Below are positions 9,287 through 16,907 of a stretch of DNA of 34,939 bases, piece after piece. The notes under the pieces were generated by a model that saw nothing but the letters and a program-made list of their open reading frames with translations, was not told the DNA's origin and ran no database searches. Position numbers and translations under genes: made by a program. The DNA is from Geobacteraceae bacterium GWC2_55_20. Lineage in GTDB: Bacteria; Desulfobacterota; Desulfuromonadia; Geobacterales; Pseudopelobacteraceae. The DNA is taken from NCBI GenBank assembly GCA_001802125.1, contig MGZK01000058.1, forward strand, positions 1-34,939, read 5' to 3'. Each line of letters opens with the position of its first letter. The stretch's first letter is position 1.

Positions 9287-9326
9287 GTCCCGATCACTCT
9301 CCGCCAAAGGGATGAGTGATCGGGAC
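9287..9326 (-). terminator. Likely terminator hairpin after the small Cys-rich gene
   Basis: GTCCCGATCACTC (9287-9299) and GAGTGATCGGGAC (9314-9326) pair perfectly over 13 bp around a 14-base loop. The hairpin starts 16 bases past the stop codon of the small minus-strand gene. The bases that follow on that strand (ATCTTCTCCT) are pyrimidine-rich but not a clean U-tract, so intrinsic termination is likely rather than certain. Confidence 0.6.
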
Positions 9327-9341
9327 AGTCCTGGTTCATAT

Positions 9342-9524
9342 TTACTCGATCTTGGCCGGTTCACACAGGTTTTCGGCGCAATTGGCCTCGCCGCCGCAGG
9401 TAAAGCAGTAAAACTTCGGATCGCTGGTTACTTGCTGGATCTCTTCGTAGAGCCCATTGCTGCGCAACATGCACAGATGTCCATGATGGTCCGCTCCGCA
9501 GCGGCATTTTGATGCTTTTTCCAT
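9342..9524 (-). CDS. Small Cys/His-rich protein, probably metal-binding
   Basis: A 60-residue protein. I chose the internal ATG at 9524 (MEKASKCRCG) because AGGGGAG lies about 8 bases upstream; the longer frame to 9572 has no ribosome site. Visible features are CRCGADHHGHLC near the N-terminus and FCxYCFTCGG-like YCFTCGGEANCAENLC near the C-terminus, giving seven cysteines and three histidines in 60 residues. This pattern suggests bound zinc or another metal. There is no signal peptide, so it is probably cytoplasmic. It is monocistronic, with a hairpin terminator just downstream. I do not recognise a named family. Confidence 0.7.
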   Translation of the reverse strand: MEKASKCRCGADHHGHLCMLRSNGLYEEIQQVTSDPKFYCFTCGGEANCAENLCEPAKIE

Positions 9525-9599
9525 GGTCGTATCTCCCCTGAAATGAAAATCAGATGCAGTAAAGTGTTCCAATCATAGCAGGAAATATGCTAAAAAAGA

Positions 9600-9728
9600 A
9601 CGCTTGTATCCCAATTCCATATCAAGTCCCTCTCTTCGTTGGCTCGTCTTCGTCAGCTCAACGTACTTATCTGTACGCCTCGCTGCCTCATTCCTCGCCG
9701 CCTTGAGATCATCCTTGATCTGGAACCG
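9600..9728. repeat. Candidate dispersed intergenic repeat with palindromic core
   Basis: Between the small Cys-rich gene and rmlB lies a stretch with an inverted-repeat core: CGTAC (9662-9666) and GTACG (9673-9677) around the loop TTATCT. It is extended by CAGC (9654-9657) and GCTG (9682-9685) across a 4x4 internal loop that can form G-U pairs. The flanks are repetitive in style (several GCTC, CCTCGC and TCGTC words). From memory, similar elements with a GGCGTAC...GTACGTTGAG core recur between genes in Geobacter-type genomes; I could not check this. The 81-codon minus-strand frame running through it looks like a by-product of the repeat. Confidence 0.45.
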
Positions 9729-9759
9729 GTATAAATAACTTCGAGAGGAAGTCCACAAC

Positions 9760-10833
9760 GTGAAATTTGCTCCCGCGTCTGTCCTTGTTACCGGAGGAGC
9801 CGGCTTTATCGGTTCCAATTTTATCCATTCATTTATTGCCGCAAATCCAGGGTGTCAAGTTACAAATCTGGACTGCCTGACCTATGCCGGAAACCTGAAG
9901 AATCTGACCGCAATCGAGAACAATCCCGACTACAGTTTCGTCAAGGGCGACATCACTGATGCGCCGCTGGTTGCACAGATCCTGGCGGATCGCAGGATCG
10001 ATGCCGTGGTGCATTTTGCCGCCGAATCGCACGTGGACCGCTCCATTACCGGCCCGGAGATTTTTGTGCGCACCAACGTGCTTGGAACGCAGGTGCTGTT
10101 GGAGGAGAGCCGCAAACACTGGCAGTCCGGCGCCGTGGAAGGGTTCCGTTTCCTGCAGATATCCACCGATGAAGTCTACGGAAGCCTGGGAGATACCGGT
10201 TTCTTCACCGAAGAGACGCCGCTGGCAGCCAATTCGCCCTATTCGGCCAGCAAGGCCGGAGCCGACCTGCTGGTGCGGGCCTATCACGAGACCTTCGGCC
10301 TGCCGACCCTCAACACGCGCTGCTCCAACAACTACGGCCCCTACCACTTCCCGGAAAAGCTGATCCCGCTGCTGATCCACAACATCATCAACAACAAGGC
10401 GCTGCCGGTCTACGGCGATGGCCTCAATGTTCGGGACTGGCTGCACGTGCGCGACCATGCCACGGCGATTGAGGTCGTGCTCAAAACGGCTGTCCCCGGT
10501 TCGGTCTATAACATCGGCGGCAACAATGAGTGGAAAAACATCGATATCGTCAACCTGGTCTGTGATCTGCTGGACAGCCGCCTGGGGCGCGAGTCGGGCG
10601 AGAACCGGCGCTTGATCAGCTTTGTCAAGGACCGCCCCGGCCACGACCGGCGCTATGCGATCGACGCCTCGCGGCTCAAGAACGATCTGGGCTGGGAACC
10701 GGCCTACACTTTCGAACAGGGCATTGCCGAGACGATCGACTGGTATCTGGACAACCAGGAATGGGTTGCCGAGGTGACTTCCGGGGCGTACCGCGAGTAC
10801 TACCAGAAGCAGTATGGCGGAGGTGCCCGATGA
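9760..10833 (+). CDS. rfbB: dTDP-glucose 4,6-dehydratase
   Basis: A 357-residue short-chain dehydrogenase/reductase of the RmlB type. It converts dTDP-glucose to dTDP-4-keto-6-deoxyglucose, the second step of dTDP-rhamnose synthesis, in the cytoplasm. The NAD-binding motif TGGAGFIGSN is at residues 11-20, STDEVYG carries the family acid/base residues, and PYSASKAGAD contains the catalytic Tyr and Lys. The length is typical of the family. The start is GTG 9760, preceded by GAGAGGAAG about 8 bases upstream. Its stop codon overlaps the ATG of rfbD (ATGA), so the two are translationally coupled. The product probably feeds O-antigen or another surface glycan. The rfbA and rfbC partners are not in this window. 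Confidence 0.95.
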   Translation: MKFAPASVLVTGGAGFIGSNFIHSFIAANPGCQVTNLDCLTYAGNLKNLTAIENNPDYSFVKGDITDAPLVAQILADRRIDAVVHFAAESHVDRSITGPEIFVRTNVLGTQVLLEESRKHWQSGAVEGFRFLQISTDEVYGSLGDTGFFTEETPLAANSPYSASKAGADLLVRAYHETFGLPTLNTRCSNNYGPYHFPEKLIPLLIHNIINNKALPVYGDGLNVRDWLHVRDHATAIEVVLKTAVPGSVYNIGGNNEWKNIDIVNLVCDLLDSRLGRESGENRRLISFVKDRPGHDRRYAIDASRLKNDLGWEPAYTFEQGIAETIDWYLDNQEWVAEVTSGAYREYYQKQYGGGAR

Positions 10834-11696
10834 TTCTGGTTGTCGGAGCCAATGGCATGCTGGGGCGGGATCTTATGGATCTTCTCGGCGATCGGGCACG
10901 GGGAGTTGACATCGACGAAATCGATATCACTTCGATCGAGTCGGTTTTAAAGGTTGTTTCGGAGTTTAAGCCCGCTACTGTAATTAATTGTGCCGCCTAC
11001 ACCGATGTTGACGGCTGTGAAGCCAACAGTGAAAAGGCGATGGAGGTCAACGGCGAGGGGGTGGGCTACCTTGCGATGGCCTGCCGTGAAATCGGTGCGC
11101 TGCTGGTGCAGATCAGCACCGATTATGTTTTCGACGGCGGCAAGGGCTCTCCCTATCAGGAGTATGATGCCCCTCATCCACTCAGCATATATGGCGAGTC
11201 CAAGCTGGCCGGCGAGATGAACGCCGCCTTCTCTCCCGAACATCTGATTGTTCGAACCCAGTGGCTCTACGGTCTTCATGGCAAAAATTTCGTGGAGACC
11301 ATGCTGCGTCTGGGCACTGAAAAGGACCGGTTGACCGTGGTGGATGACCAGATCGGTTCGCCGACATGGACGGTTGATCTTGCCAAAGCCATCATCGCCC
11401 TGGTGGATAAAGGCTGCCGTGGTATCTACCATGCCGCCAACAGTGATTTCTGCTCCTGGAACGGTTTTGCCAAGGCTATCTTTGAAGAGTCCGGCCTGAC
11501 GGTTTCGGTGGTTCCAATGACAACCGTGGAGTTGAATCGTCCGGCCCGGCGGCCGCTCTACTCGACTCTGGACTGTGGCAGGCTGGTTGCCGACAGCGGT
11601 TTTGAACCGCAACCATGGCGCCAGGCGTTGAAGGAATATCTTAAGCTGCGTGCTGCTAATCAAAACGCGAAGGGAAGTACTAATGGAACGCGGTGA
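10830..11696 (+). CDS. rfbD: dTDP-4-dehydrorhamnose reductase
   Basis: A 288-residue RmlD-type reductase carrying out the last step to dTDP-L-rhamnose. The start is ATG 10830, which overlaps the rfbB stop and follows GGCGGAGGTG; a longer frame upstream lies inside rfbB and is not needed. The N-terminal nucleotide motif is VVGANGMLGRDL, ISTDYVFDG follows, and YGESKLAGE holds the catalytic Tyr and Lys. PxYSTLDC near the C-terminus is typical of the family (here PLYSTLDCGRL). It overlaps the next gene by 14 bp, continuing the operon. Confidence 0.94.
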   Translation: MILVVGANGMLGRDLMDLLGDRARGVDIDEIDITSIESVLKVVSEFKPATVINCAAYTDVDGCEANSEKAMEVNGEGVGYLAMACREIGALLVQISTDYVFDGGKGSPYQEYDAPHPLSIYGESKLAGEMNAAFSPEHLIVRTQWLYGLHGKNFVETMLRLGTEKDRLTVVDDQIGSPTWTVDLAKAIIALVDKGCRGIYHAANSDFCSWNGFAKAIFEESGLTVSVVPMTTVELNRPARRPLYSTLDCGRLVADSGFEPQPWRQALKEYLKLRAANQNAKGSTNGTR

Positions 11697-12042
11697 GCGC
11701 CCCTGGGGCACCTATACTGTTCTTGACGAGAACACCAGTTATAAAATCAAACGGATCGAGGTGCAACCCGGCCAGAGACTGTCGCTGCAAAAGCATCATC
11801 ACCGCAGCGAGCATTGGATCGTTGTGTCCGGAACCGCTCTGGTTACCTGTGGCGTACAGCAGCAGGTAATAAATGTCAATGAATCCACCTTCATTCCTAT
11901 CGGTCAGAATCACCGCCTGGAAAACCCGGGCAAGATTCCGCTGGTGATCATCGAGGTGCAGAGTGGTGAATATCTGGGAGAAGACGATATAGTCCGTTTT
12001 GACGATGACTACCAGCGTTGCGGCCAACCGGATGCCGAGTGA
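11683..12042 (+). CDS. Stand-alone cupin mannose-6-phosphate isomerase (type II PMI domain)
   Basis: A 119-residue single-domain cupin. It matches the C-terminal isomerase domain usually fused to mannose-1-phosphate guanylyltransferase in AlgA/ManC/XanB proteins: RPWGTYTVLDE at the start, PGQRLSLQKHHHRSEHW with the metal-binding His and Glu residues, HRLENPGKIPL, and IEVQSGEYLGEDDIVRFDD near the end. It should interconvert fructose-6-phosphate and mannose-6-phosphate. I chose ATG 11683 (upstream AAGGGAAG). It overlaps rfbD by 14 bp, and the matching guanylyltransferase lies one gene downstream. The family resemblance is strong; the isomerase activity of the isolated domain is inferred. Confidence 0.88.
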   Translation: MERGERPWGTYTVLDENTSYKIKRIEVQPGQRLSLQKHHHRSEHWIVVSGTALVTCGVQQQVINVNESTFIPIGQNHRLENPGKIPLVIIEVQSGEYLGEDDIVRFDDDYQRCGQPDAE

Positions 12043-12565
12043 TTTCAAGTTGCTTGCTTTGAAGTCGCGGATGCTTTGTTGGATTCTGTTCCTGCTCATG
12101 TTGTCGGCCTGCACAACCACCTCTACAACTATTATTGACGAAGAGGTGGTTACCAACCCCAAGCCGATGTATACCTACAAATCGCTTGTAATCCGTGATT
12201 TCGAGCTTAAACGGGAAATGTACACCGATTCAGCCGCTGCCGACATGAGCGGACGTGAAAGCAGGTATTCAAAGATACCGGCTGAGTTGTCCGGGCATAT
12301 TGAACGCTATGTCAAGGCCCGTCGTACCTATCGGGATGTTTCCAGGGACGGCCAGGTAAATGCGTCAACCCTGGTTGTAACGGGACGTTTCACCAGGGTG
12401 GGCCGTTTCAAAATATCGGTCGTTGTCAGTCTTCACGATGGTGACAGCGATCAGGAGGTGGCCTATTTCCGCCAGACCTTGTGGGATGTGATCGATACCA
12501 CCGAGACGATCAATAATCTGGGTCGGGAAGTGGCCGATTTCATCGACCGCATTCAATACAAATAG
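12032..12565 (+). CDS. Predicted lipoprotein, DUF4410-like
   Basis: A 177-residue protein with a lipoprotein signal peptide: a basic stretch (LKSR), a hydrophobic core (WILFLLML) and the lipobox LSAC, with Cys 27 as the predicted lipidation site. The mature part begins with a Thr-rich linker (TTTSTT). It contains a YKSLVIRDFEL strand and ends in an amphipathic helix (NNLGREVADFIDRIQ). The layout recalls DUF4410-type lipoproteins, but that match is from memory and tentative. The start is uncertain: ATG 12032 overlaps the previous stop but has a weak ribosome site, and ATG 12071 is an alternative that still keeps the lipobox. Its place between PMI and GMP suggests an envelope or polysaccharide-related role. 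Confidence 0.78.
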   Translation: MPSDFKLLALKSRMLCWILFLLMLSACTTTSTTIIDEEVVTNPKPMYTYKSLVIRDFELKREMYTDSAAADMSGRESRYSKIPAELSGHIERYVKARRTYRDVSRDGQVNASTLVVTGRFTRVGRFKISVVVSLHDGDSDQEVAYFRQTLWDVIDTTETINNLGREVADFIDRIQYK

Positions 12566-12593
12566 TCCCAATCCGGGAAATGGAGGGGTTGTT

Positions 12594-13670
12594 GTGTACA
12601 TAGTCATTCTTGCCGGTGGTTCCGGCACCCGCTTCTGGCCTCTTTCACGCAAGAGTCGTCCAAAGCAGCTGATTTCAATTACCGGTGACAGGAGCATGCT
12701 GCAGCGGACCGTCGAGCGCGTTCTGCCGCTCAAGCCCAAACGGATCCTGGTGATTACCAATCATTTGCAGGCTGAGGAGACCAAGCATCAGCTGCAGAGC
12801 TATCGCTCGGTTCCGATTGACGTCATCGCCGAGTCGGCCGCCCGTAATACCGCTCCGGCCATCGGACTGGCAGCCGCAATAATCGCGGCCCATGATCCGT
12901 CGGGGGTGATGACGGTGCTTCCGGCTGACCACTTCATCAAGGACGAAGAGGCGTTGCGTGACACCCTTCTGGCCGGCATGCATGCCGCACAGAATGGATA
13001 CCTGGTTACGCTCGGCATCATGCCTTCGCGCCCCGAGACCGGATACGGCTATATCGAGGCGGATATGGACCTGCGCGGCGAGGGTCCCTTTCCGGTCAGG
13101 CGTTTTGTGGAGAAACCGCCGCTGGACGAGGCGCTCCGTTATCTGGAAGAGGGAAATTACTTCTGGAACAGCGGCATGTTTATCTGGCGAGCCGATGTGA
13201 TTCTTCGCGAAATTGATACTCATATGCCTTCCCTTTACGCTTCCCTGATGCGAATCGCTTTCAATGATGATGTATGGGCACTTTCCGATCTGGAAGATCA
13301 GATCGGGAATATATATCAGGAGGTCGAGAGCGTTTCCATCGACTATGGTGTCATGGAAAAATCTGCCAATGTTCAGGTTATCCCGGTTGAAATGGGATGG
13401 AGCGACGTGGGAAGCTGGAGCGCTCTGCCGGAGGTCGTGGAGCCTGACGCTGAAGGGACGATCTGTATCAACGCCGCTGCACATGTTCCGGTGGATTCAT
13501 CCGGATGCCTGATTTATTCCGACGGCAGGATGGTTGCCACCGTGGGCATGCACAACGTGGTTATCGTCTCGACCCCGGATGCCCTGCTGGTCTGTGATCG
13601 AAGCCGCTGCCAGGATGTCAAGAAGGTGGTCGAATTGCTGGAAGCAAACGGACAGGCAGCCTGTCTGTAA
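12594..13670 (+). CDS. manC: Mannose-1-phosphate guanylyltransferase (single-domain)
   Basis: A 358-residue nucleotidyltransferase that makes GDP-mannose from mannose-1-phosphate and GTP. The N-terminal signature LAGGSGTRFWPLSR with RPKQ is at about residues 6-25. LPADHFI, FVEKPP and YFWNSGMFIW are all family motifs, as is MEKSANVQVIPVEMGWSDVG (residues about 258-277). It ends at a length matching the transferase domain alone, without the C-terminal cupin isomerase found in the bifunctional enzymes; that domain is encoded separately at 11683. The start is GTG 12594 with GGAGGGG upstream. It is followed after 14 bases by a histidine kinase. Confidence 0.93.
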   Translation: MYIVILAGGSGTRFWPLSRKSRPKQLISITGDRSMLQRTVERVLPLKPKRILVITNHLQAEETKHQLQSYRSVPIDVIAESAARNTAPAIGLAAAIIAAHDPSGVMTVLPADHFIKDEEALRDTLLAGMHAAQNGYLVTLGIMPSRPETGYGYIEADMDLRGEGPFPVRRFVEKPPLDEALRYLEEGNYFWNSGMFIWRADVILREIDTHMPSLYASLMRIAFNDDVWALSDLEDQIGNIYQEVESVSIDYGVMEKSANVQVIPVEMGWSDVGSWSALPEVVEPDAEGTICINAAAHVPVDSSGCLIYSDGRMVATVGMHNVVIVSTPDALLVCDRSRCQDVKKVVELLEANGQAACL

Positions 13671-13684
13671 GGGGAAAAGTGTTG

Positions 13685-14842
13685 ATGGAATCCTTTGGTG
13701 ATATGTTTTATACGGAGTTTGCGCCGGCTGTGCGTGCTTCCGCGATTGAGCTGCAAAGCCAGAGGAATTCCATTCAGTTGGAAGAGTTGCTGGATGCCCT
13801 GATGCAGGCCTTGCCCGGTTATGTGATGCTGATCAACAAACAACGGCAGATTGTGGCGGTCAATCCGGCCATGCTCTGCGTAACCGGGGTCGCTGACACG
13901 GCCGAACTGGTCGGTCTGCGACCGGGCGAGGCGCTAAACTGCATCCACTCGGATGATGCCCCGAACGGCTGCGGGACCAGTGAACATTGCTCGGTATGCG
14001 GAGCCGTACTGGCCATACTGGAGAGTCAGCATACCTCCGGTCAGGCCAGTCATGAATGCCATATTGCTTTCAAGGGAAACGAACAGCGTGTAATCGACCT
14101 GAAGGTTTTTGCAACGCCGATTGTCATCAGAGGGGAACAGTTCACCGTTCTTGCCCTTCAGGATATCAGTGGCGAAAAACGGCGGGATGTGCTGGAGCGG
14201 ACCTTTTTTCACGATGTGCTGAATACGGCCGGCGGTATACACGGACTGGCTACCCTGCTTGTCGAACACAAGAACGTACCGTCACACGTCGAGGATGAAT
14301 ACAAGAACTGGCTGGTGGAGATGTCCGGAAACCTGGTGGAGGAGATTCACCATCAACGCAAGCTGATGATGGCGGAGCGGGGTGAGTTTCAGCCTCAGAT
14401 CGTGCCGGTTGCGGTTCGTGACTTGCTGGAAGAGGTGCACAAGCTGTATCGGCATCACGACAGGACACCCGGCCGTGAACTGGTGCTGGCGGATGTGCCG
14501 GACTGTACCTTGTTGACCGACCGGTTGGTGCTGCGTCGCAGTATCGGCAACATGGTGATCAACGCCCTGGAGGCGACACCCATCGGTGGAACGGTAACCA
14601 TTTATGCCACTAAAACTTCCTCCGTTGTTTCCATTAACGTTCACAACGTTGGAGTAATGCCACGCGAGGTGCAGCTGCAGTTGTTCCTGCGTTCCTTCAG
14701 CACCAAGTCCAATGTCGGCCGGGGTATCGGCACATATAGCATGAAACTGTTTTGCGAACGCTACCTGAACGGAAAAGTCTACTACAGAAGCACCGCTGAT
14801 GAAGGAACTGTTTTTACGATTGAGCTGCCCTGTAATCCCTGA
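13685..14842 (+). CDS. PAS-domain sensor histidine kinase with four-cysteine cluster
   Basis: A 385-residue soluble kinase with no transmembrane segments. The start ATG 13685 was chosen over GTG 13679 for its spacing from AAGGGGAAAA. A PAS domain (about 25-160) holds an unusual cluster, Cys 86, 96, 102 and 105 ([13 protein letters not shown]). The phospho-acceptor is His 176 in [11 protein letters not shown]. The C-terminal HATPase domain has the N-box (NMVINALEA), a degenerate G1 box (VHNVGVMP in place of DxGxG), SFSTK and [12 protein letters not shown]. There is no receiver domain or adjacent response regulator, so the partner is unknown. It lies 14 bases after manC. The cysteines could bind a metal or sense redox state; that is inference. 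Confidence 0.87.
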   Translation: MESFGDMFYTEFAPAVRASAIELQSQRNSIQLEELLDALMQALPGYVMLINKQRQIVAVNPAMLCVTGVADTAELVGLRPGEALNCIHSDDAPNGCGTSEHCSVCGAVLAILESQHTSGQASHECHIAFKGNEQRVIDLKVFATPIVIRGEQFTVLALQDISGEKRRDVLERTFFHDVLNTAGGIHGLATLLVEHKNVPSHVEDEYKNWLVEMSGNLVEEIHHQRKLMMAERGEFQPQIVPVAVRDLLEEVHKLYRHHDRTPGRELVLADVPDCTLLTDRLVLRRSIGNMVINALEATPIGGTVTIYATKTSSVVSINVHNVGVMPREVQLQLFLRSFSTKSNVGRGIGTYSMKLFCERYLNGKVYYRSTADEGTVFTIELPCNP

Positions 14843-14858
14843 TATTTTTTTACACAGA

Positions 14859-14891
14859 TTGTCAACCTCTGCGGTTTTCTAAGGTTGACTA
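14859..14891. promoter_or_regulatory. BirA-type biotin operator
   Basis: TTGTCAACC (14859-14867), a 15-base spacer and GGTTGACTA (14883-14891). The inner seven bases of each arm (GTCAACC and GGTTGAC) are perfectly inverted. The layout matches the known bacterial BirA operator TTGTAAACC-N14/16-GGTTTACAA, and it lies 13 bases before the start codon of bioF. Biotin-loaded BirA would repress the bioF-bioH-bioC operon from here. I could not place a clear -35/-10 pair around it. Confidence 0.85.
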
Positions 14892-14904
14892 CTTCGAGGG
14901 TCAT

Positions 14905-16080
14905 GTGAGTAGATCGATACAGGATGAATTGCAGGAGATCAGCAATAGCGGACTTTTCAGGTCAACCCGTCTGATTACCGGCCGGCAGTCGGCCCGGATC
15001 AGCCATGGTGGACGTGAGCTGTTGATGCTCTGTTCAAACAACTACCTGGGGCTGGCGGATCATCCGGCGCTTGCCAAGGCCGCCATAAACGCGGTCGAAA
15101 TTTACGGAACCTCCAGCGGCGCTTCACGGCTGGTTTCCGGCACCATGGAACTCCATGAGCTGCTGGAAGGCGCGGTGGCCGGATTCAAACGGAGCGAAGC
15201 CGCCTTGGTGTTCAACAGCGGGCACGCCGCCAATACCGGCATAATTCCGGCCCTTGTCAGGCGTGGTGACGTCGTCTTTTCAGACCGGCTCAACCATGCC
15301 AGCATCGTGGACGGCATTCTTTTGTCCGGGGCTCGACTGGTGCGCTATCCGCATAACGACCATTTGCGGTTGTCACGGTTGCTGGACAAGCATCGCGGCA
15401 AGGGGCGCGCCCTGATCGTGACTGATGGTGTATTCAGCATGGACGGCGACATGGCGCCCCTGGTAGAACTGGTTGCACTCAAGAAGGCGCATGAGGCCCT
15501 GTTGATGGTTGACGATGCGCACGGCAGCGGTGTTATCGGAAGCCAGGGCAGGGGCTGTGCCGAACATCTGGGAGTAGCGGATGGAGTCGATATAAAGATG
15601 GGCACATTCGGCAAGGCGTTGGGCAGTTTCGGAGCTTATGCCGCCGTCACGTCCGATATGAGGGATCTGCTTGTCAACCGCTGCCGCAGTTTCATCTTCT
15701 CAACTTCGCTTCCTCCGGCGGTATTGGCGGCATCGCTGGCAGCCCTGGAGCTGGTGCAGTCCGCTGAGGGTGACCTGCTTCGCGACAGAATCCATGCCAA
15801 CGCCGGATATTTTCGCCGTGGCCTGGTCGAGGCCGGATTTGACATTCCGGACGGCTCGACCCAGATCATTCCGCTGATAACCGGAGACTCCGAAACCACG
15901 ATGCGTTTCTCGGAGGAGCTGCTTGCCGAGGGCATCTTCGCCCAGGGTATCCGTCCTCCCACGGTGCCTGCCGGATCCGGGCGGATCCGCTTTACCGTTA
16001 TGGCAACTCACGATCTTGTAGATCTGGCATGGGCAGCCGGCCGCATCAAGGAAATCGGCATCAGGCTGGGAGTCGTCTGA
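14905..16080 (+). CDS. bioF: 8-amino-7-oxononanoate synthase
   Basis: A 391-residue PLP-dependent alpha-oxoamine synthase that condenses pimeloyl-ACP (or CoA) with alanine to give 8-amino-7-oxononanoate in biotin synthesis. Visible motifs are [12 protein letters not shown] near the N-terminus, [10 protein letters not shown]-like [36 protein letters not shown], the PLP-contacting VDDAHGSGV, and [12 protein letters not shown] with the Schiff-base Lys. GlyC-acetyltransferase (kbl) is a close relative, but the neighbours bioH and bioC and the BirA operator favour BioF. The start is GTG 14905 after CGAGGG; the ATG two bases earlier meets a stop at once. The stop overlaps the bioH start by one base. 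Confidence 0.93.
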   Translation: MSRSIQDELQEISNSGLFRSTRLITGRQSARISHGGRELLMLCSNNYLGLADHPALAKAAINAVEIYGTSSGASRLVSGTMELHELLEGAVAGFKRSEAALVFNSGHAANTGIIPALVRRGDVVFSDRLNHASIVDGILLSGARLVRYPHNDHLRLSRLLDKHRGKGRALIVTDGVFSMDGDMAPLVELVALKKAHEALLMVDDAHGSGVIGSQGRGCAEHLGVADGVDIKMGTFGKALGSFGAYAAVTSDMRDLLVNRCRSFIFSTSLPPAVLAASLAALELVQSAEGDLLRDRIHANAGYFRRGLVEAGFDIPDGSTQIIPLITGDSETTMRFSEELLAEGIFAQGIRPPTVPAGSGRIRFTVMATHDLVDLAWAAGRIKEIGIRLGVV

Positions 16081-16907
16081 TGCCCTGGTTTGAGAACCGT
16101 TTGGGAGAACAGCTGTGGTACGAAGATTCCGGTAGTGGTGTCCCGCTATTTTTTTTGCACGGCTGGTGCATGTCTTCGGTGGTCTGGCATCGACAGTTCA
16201 GCGGGCTTTCGGATACTTTCAGGCTTGTGGCACCGGATCTGCGGGGGCATGGGAAATCGCGTGGCGCATCCGGACAAATGGATTTCGGTCGTTTTGCCGC
16301 TGACCTGGAAGATCTGATTCATCATCTGGATCTGTCTCGGCTAGTGTTGGTCGGCTGGTCGATGGGAGCCCAGATCGCTCTGCAGTCCTATCGGCAGTTA
16401 CATGACAGGTTGGCCGGCCTGGTGCTGGTTTCCGCCACGCCGTGCTTCACAGCCAAGGATGATTTTCCGTTCGGTCTGCCCCGCAAGGAAGCAGCGGGAA
16501 TGCACCTTAAAGTCGAGCGGAATATCCGGCGGGCGTTGGATGGTTTTCATAGCCGCATGTTTGCCGATGGCGAGATTGTGGATCAGCAGGAGGCGCTGCA
16601 AATCAGGGCGCTGCTTGATTCGGTGGTCCCGCCTGATACCGCTGTGGCCGTTGACTCGCTGGACTCTCTTGCTGGAGCAGACATGCGACCGTTTCTGAAG
16701 GATATTTCGTTGCCGGTCCTGATTCTTAACGGAGACAGAGATGTCATCTGCCTTCCCCAGGCCTCCGACTACCTGGCAGAGCATATCAAATCATTCAGCC
16801 GGAGGGTTTTTGCCGGCTGCGGCCATGCAATTTTCCTCACCCGGTTGCAACAGTTCAATCAAGAGATCATTCATTATGCAGGGAGAATCTGTGATAGCAA
16901 TGCCTGA
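16080..16907 (+). CDS. bioH: Pimeloyl-[acyl-carrier protein] methyl ester esterase-like alpha/beta hydrolase
   Basis: A 275-residue alpha/beta hydrolase. The nucleophile is Ser 94 in GWSMG, the acid is probably Asp 221 in NGDRD, and His 249 lies in GCGHAIF; HGWC near residue 25 provides the oxyanion-hole region. BioH removes the methyl group from pimeloyl-ACP methyl ester, ending the pimelate stage. Sequence alone would allow a generic esterase, but its position between bioF and bioC strongly supports BioH. The start ATG 16080 shares one base with the bioF stop. It overlaps the following bioC frame at its 3' end. Confidence 0.85.
   Translation: MPWFENRLGEQLWYEDSGSGVPLFFLHGWCMSSVVWHRQFSGLSDTFRLVAPDLRGHGKSRGASGQMDFGRFAADLEDLIHHLDLSRLVLVGWSMGAQIALQSYRQLHDRLAGLVLVSATPCFTAKDDFPFGLPRKEAAGMHLKVERNIRRALDGFHSRMFADGEIVDQQEALQIRALLDSVVPPDTAVAVDSLDSLAGADMRPFLKDISLPVLILNGDRDVICLPQASDYLAEHIKSFSRRVFAGCGHAIFLTRLQQFNQEIIHYAGRICDSNA

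Larger units (their letters stand above)
8852..9341. other. Intergenic region upstream of the giant-protein pair
   Basis: About 490 bases with no convincing gene. It is AT-rich compared with its neighbours and should hold the promoter of the minus-strand giant-protein operon, but I could not pick a good -35/-10 pair. It contains two hairpins, annotated separately. I looked for a GEMM/cyclic-di-GMP riboswitch core on the minus strand and did not find one. Confidence 0.6.

Noticed and set aside
9573-9818. 81-codon minus-strand frame between the Cys-rich gene and rmlB
   Set aside because: It has no ribosome site, runs into the start of rmlB and lies over the palindromic repeat-like sequence; it is better explained as a by-product of the repeat.
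9829-10644. 271-codon minus-strand frame opposite rmlB
   Set aside because: It is the antisense shadow of a well-supported enzyme gene in high-GC DNA and shows no recognisable motif or ribosome site.
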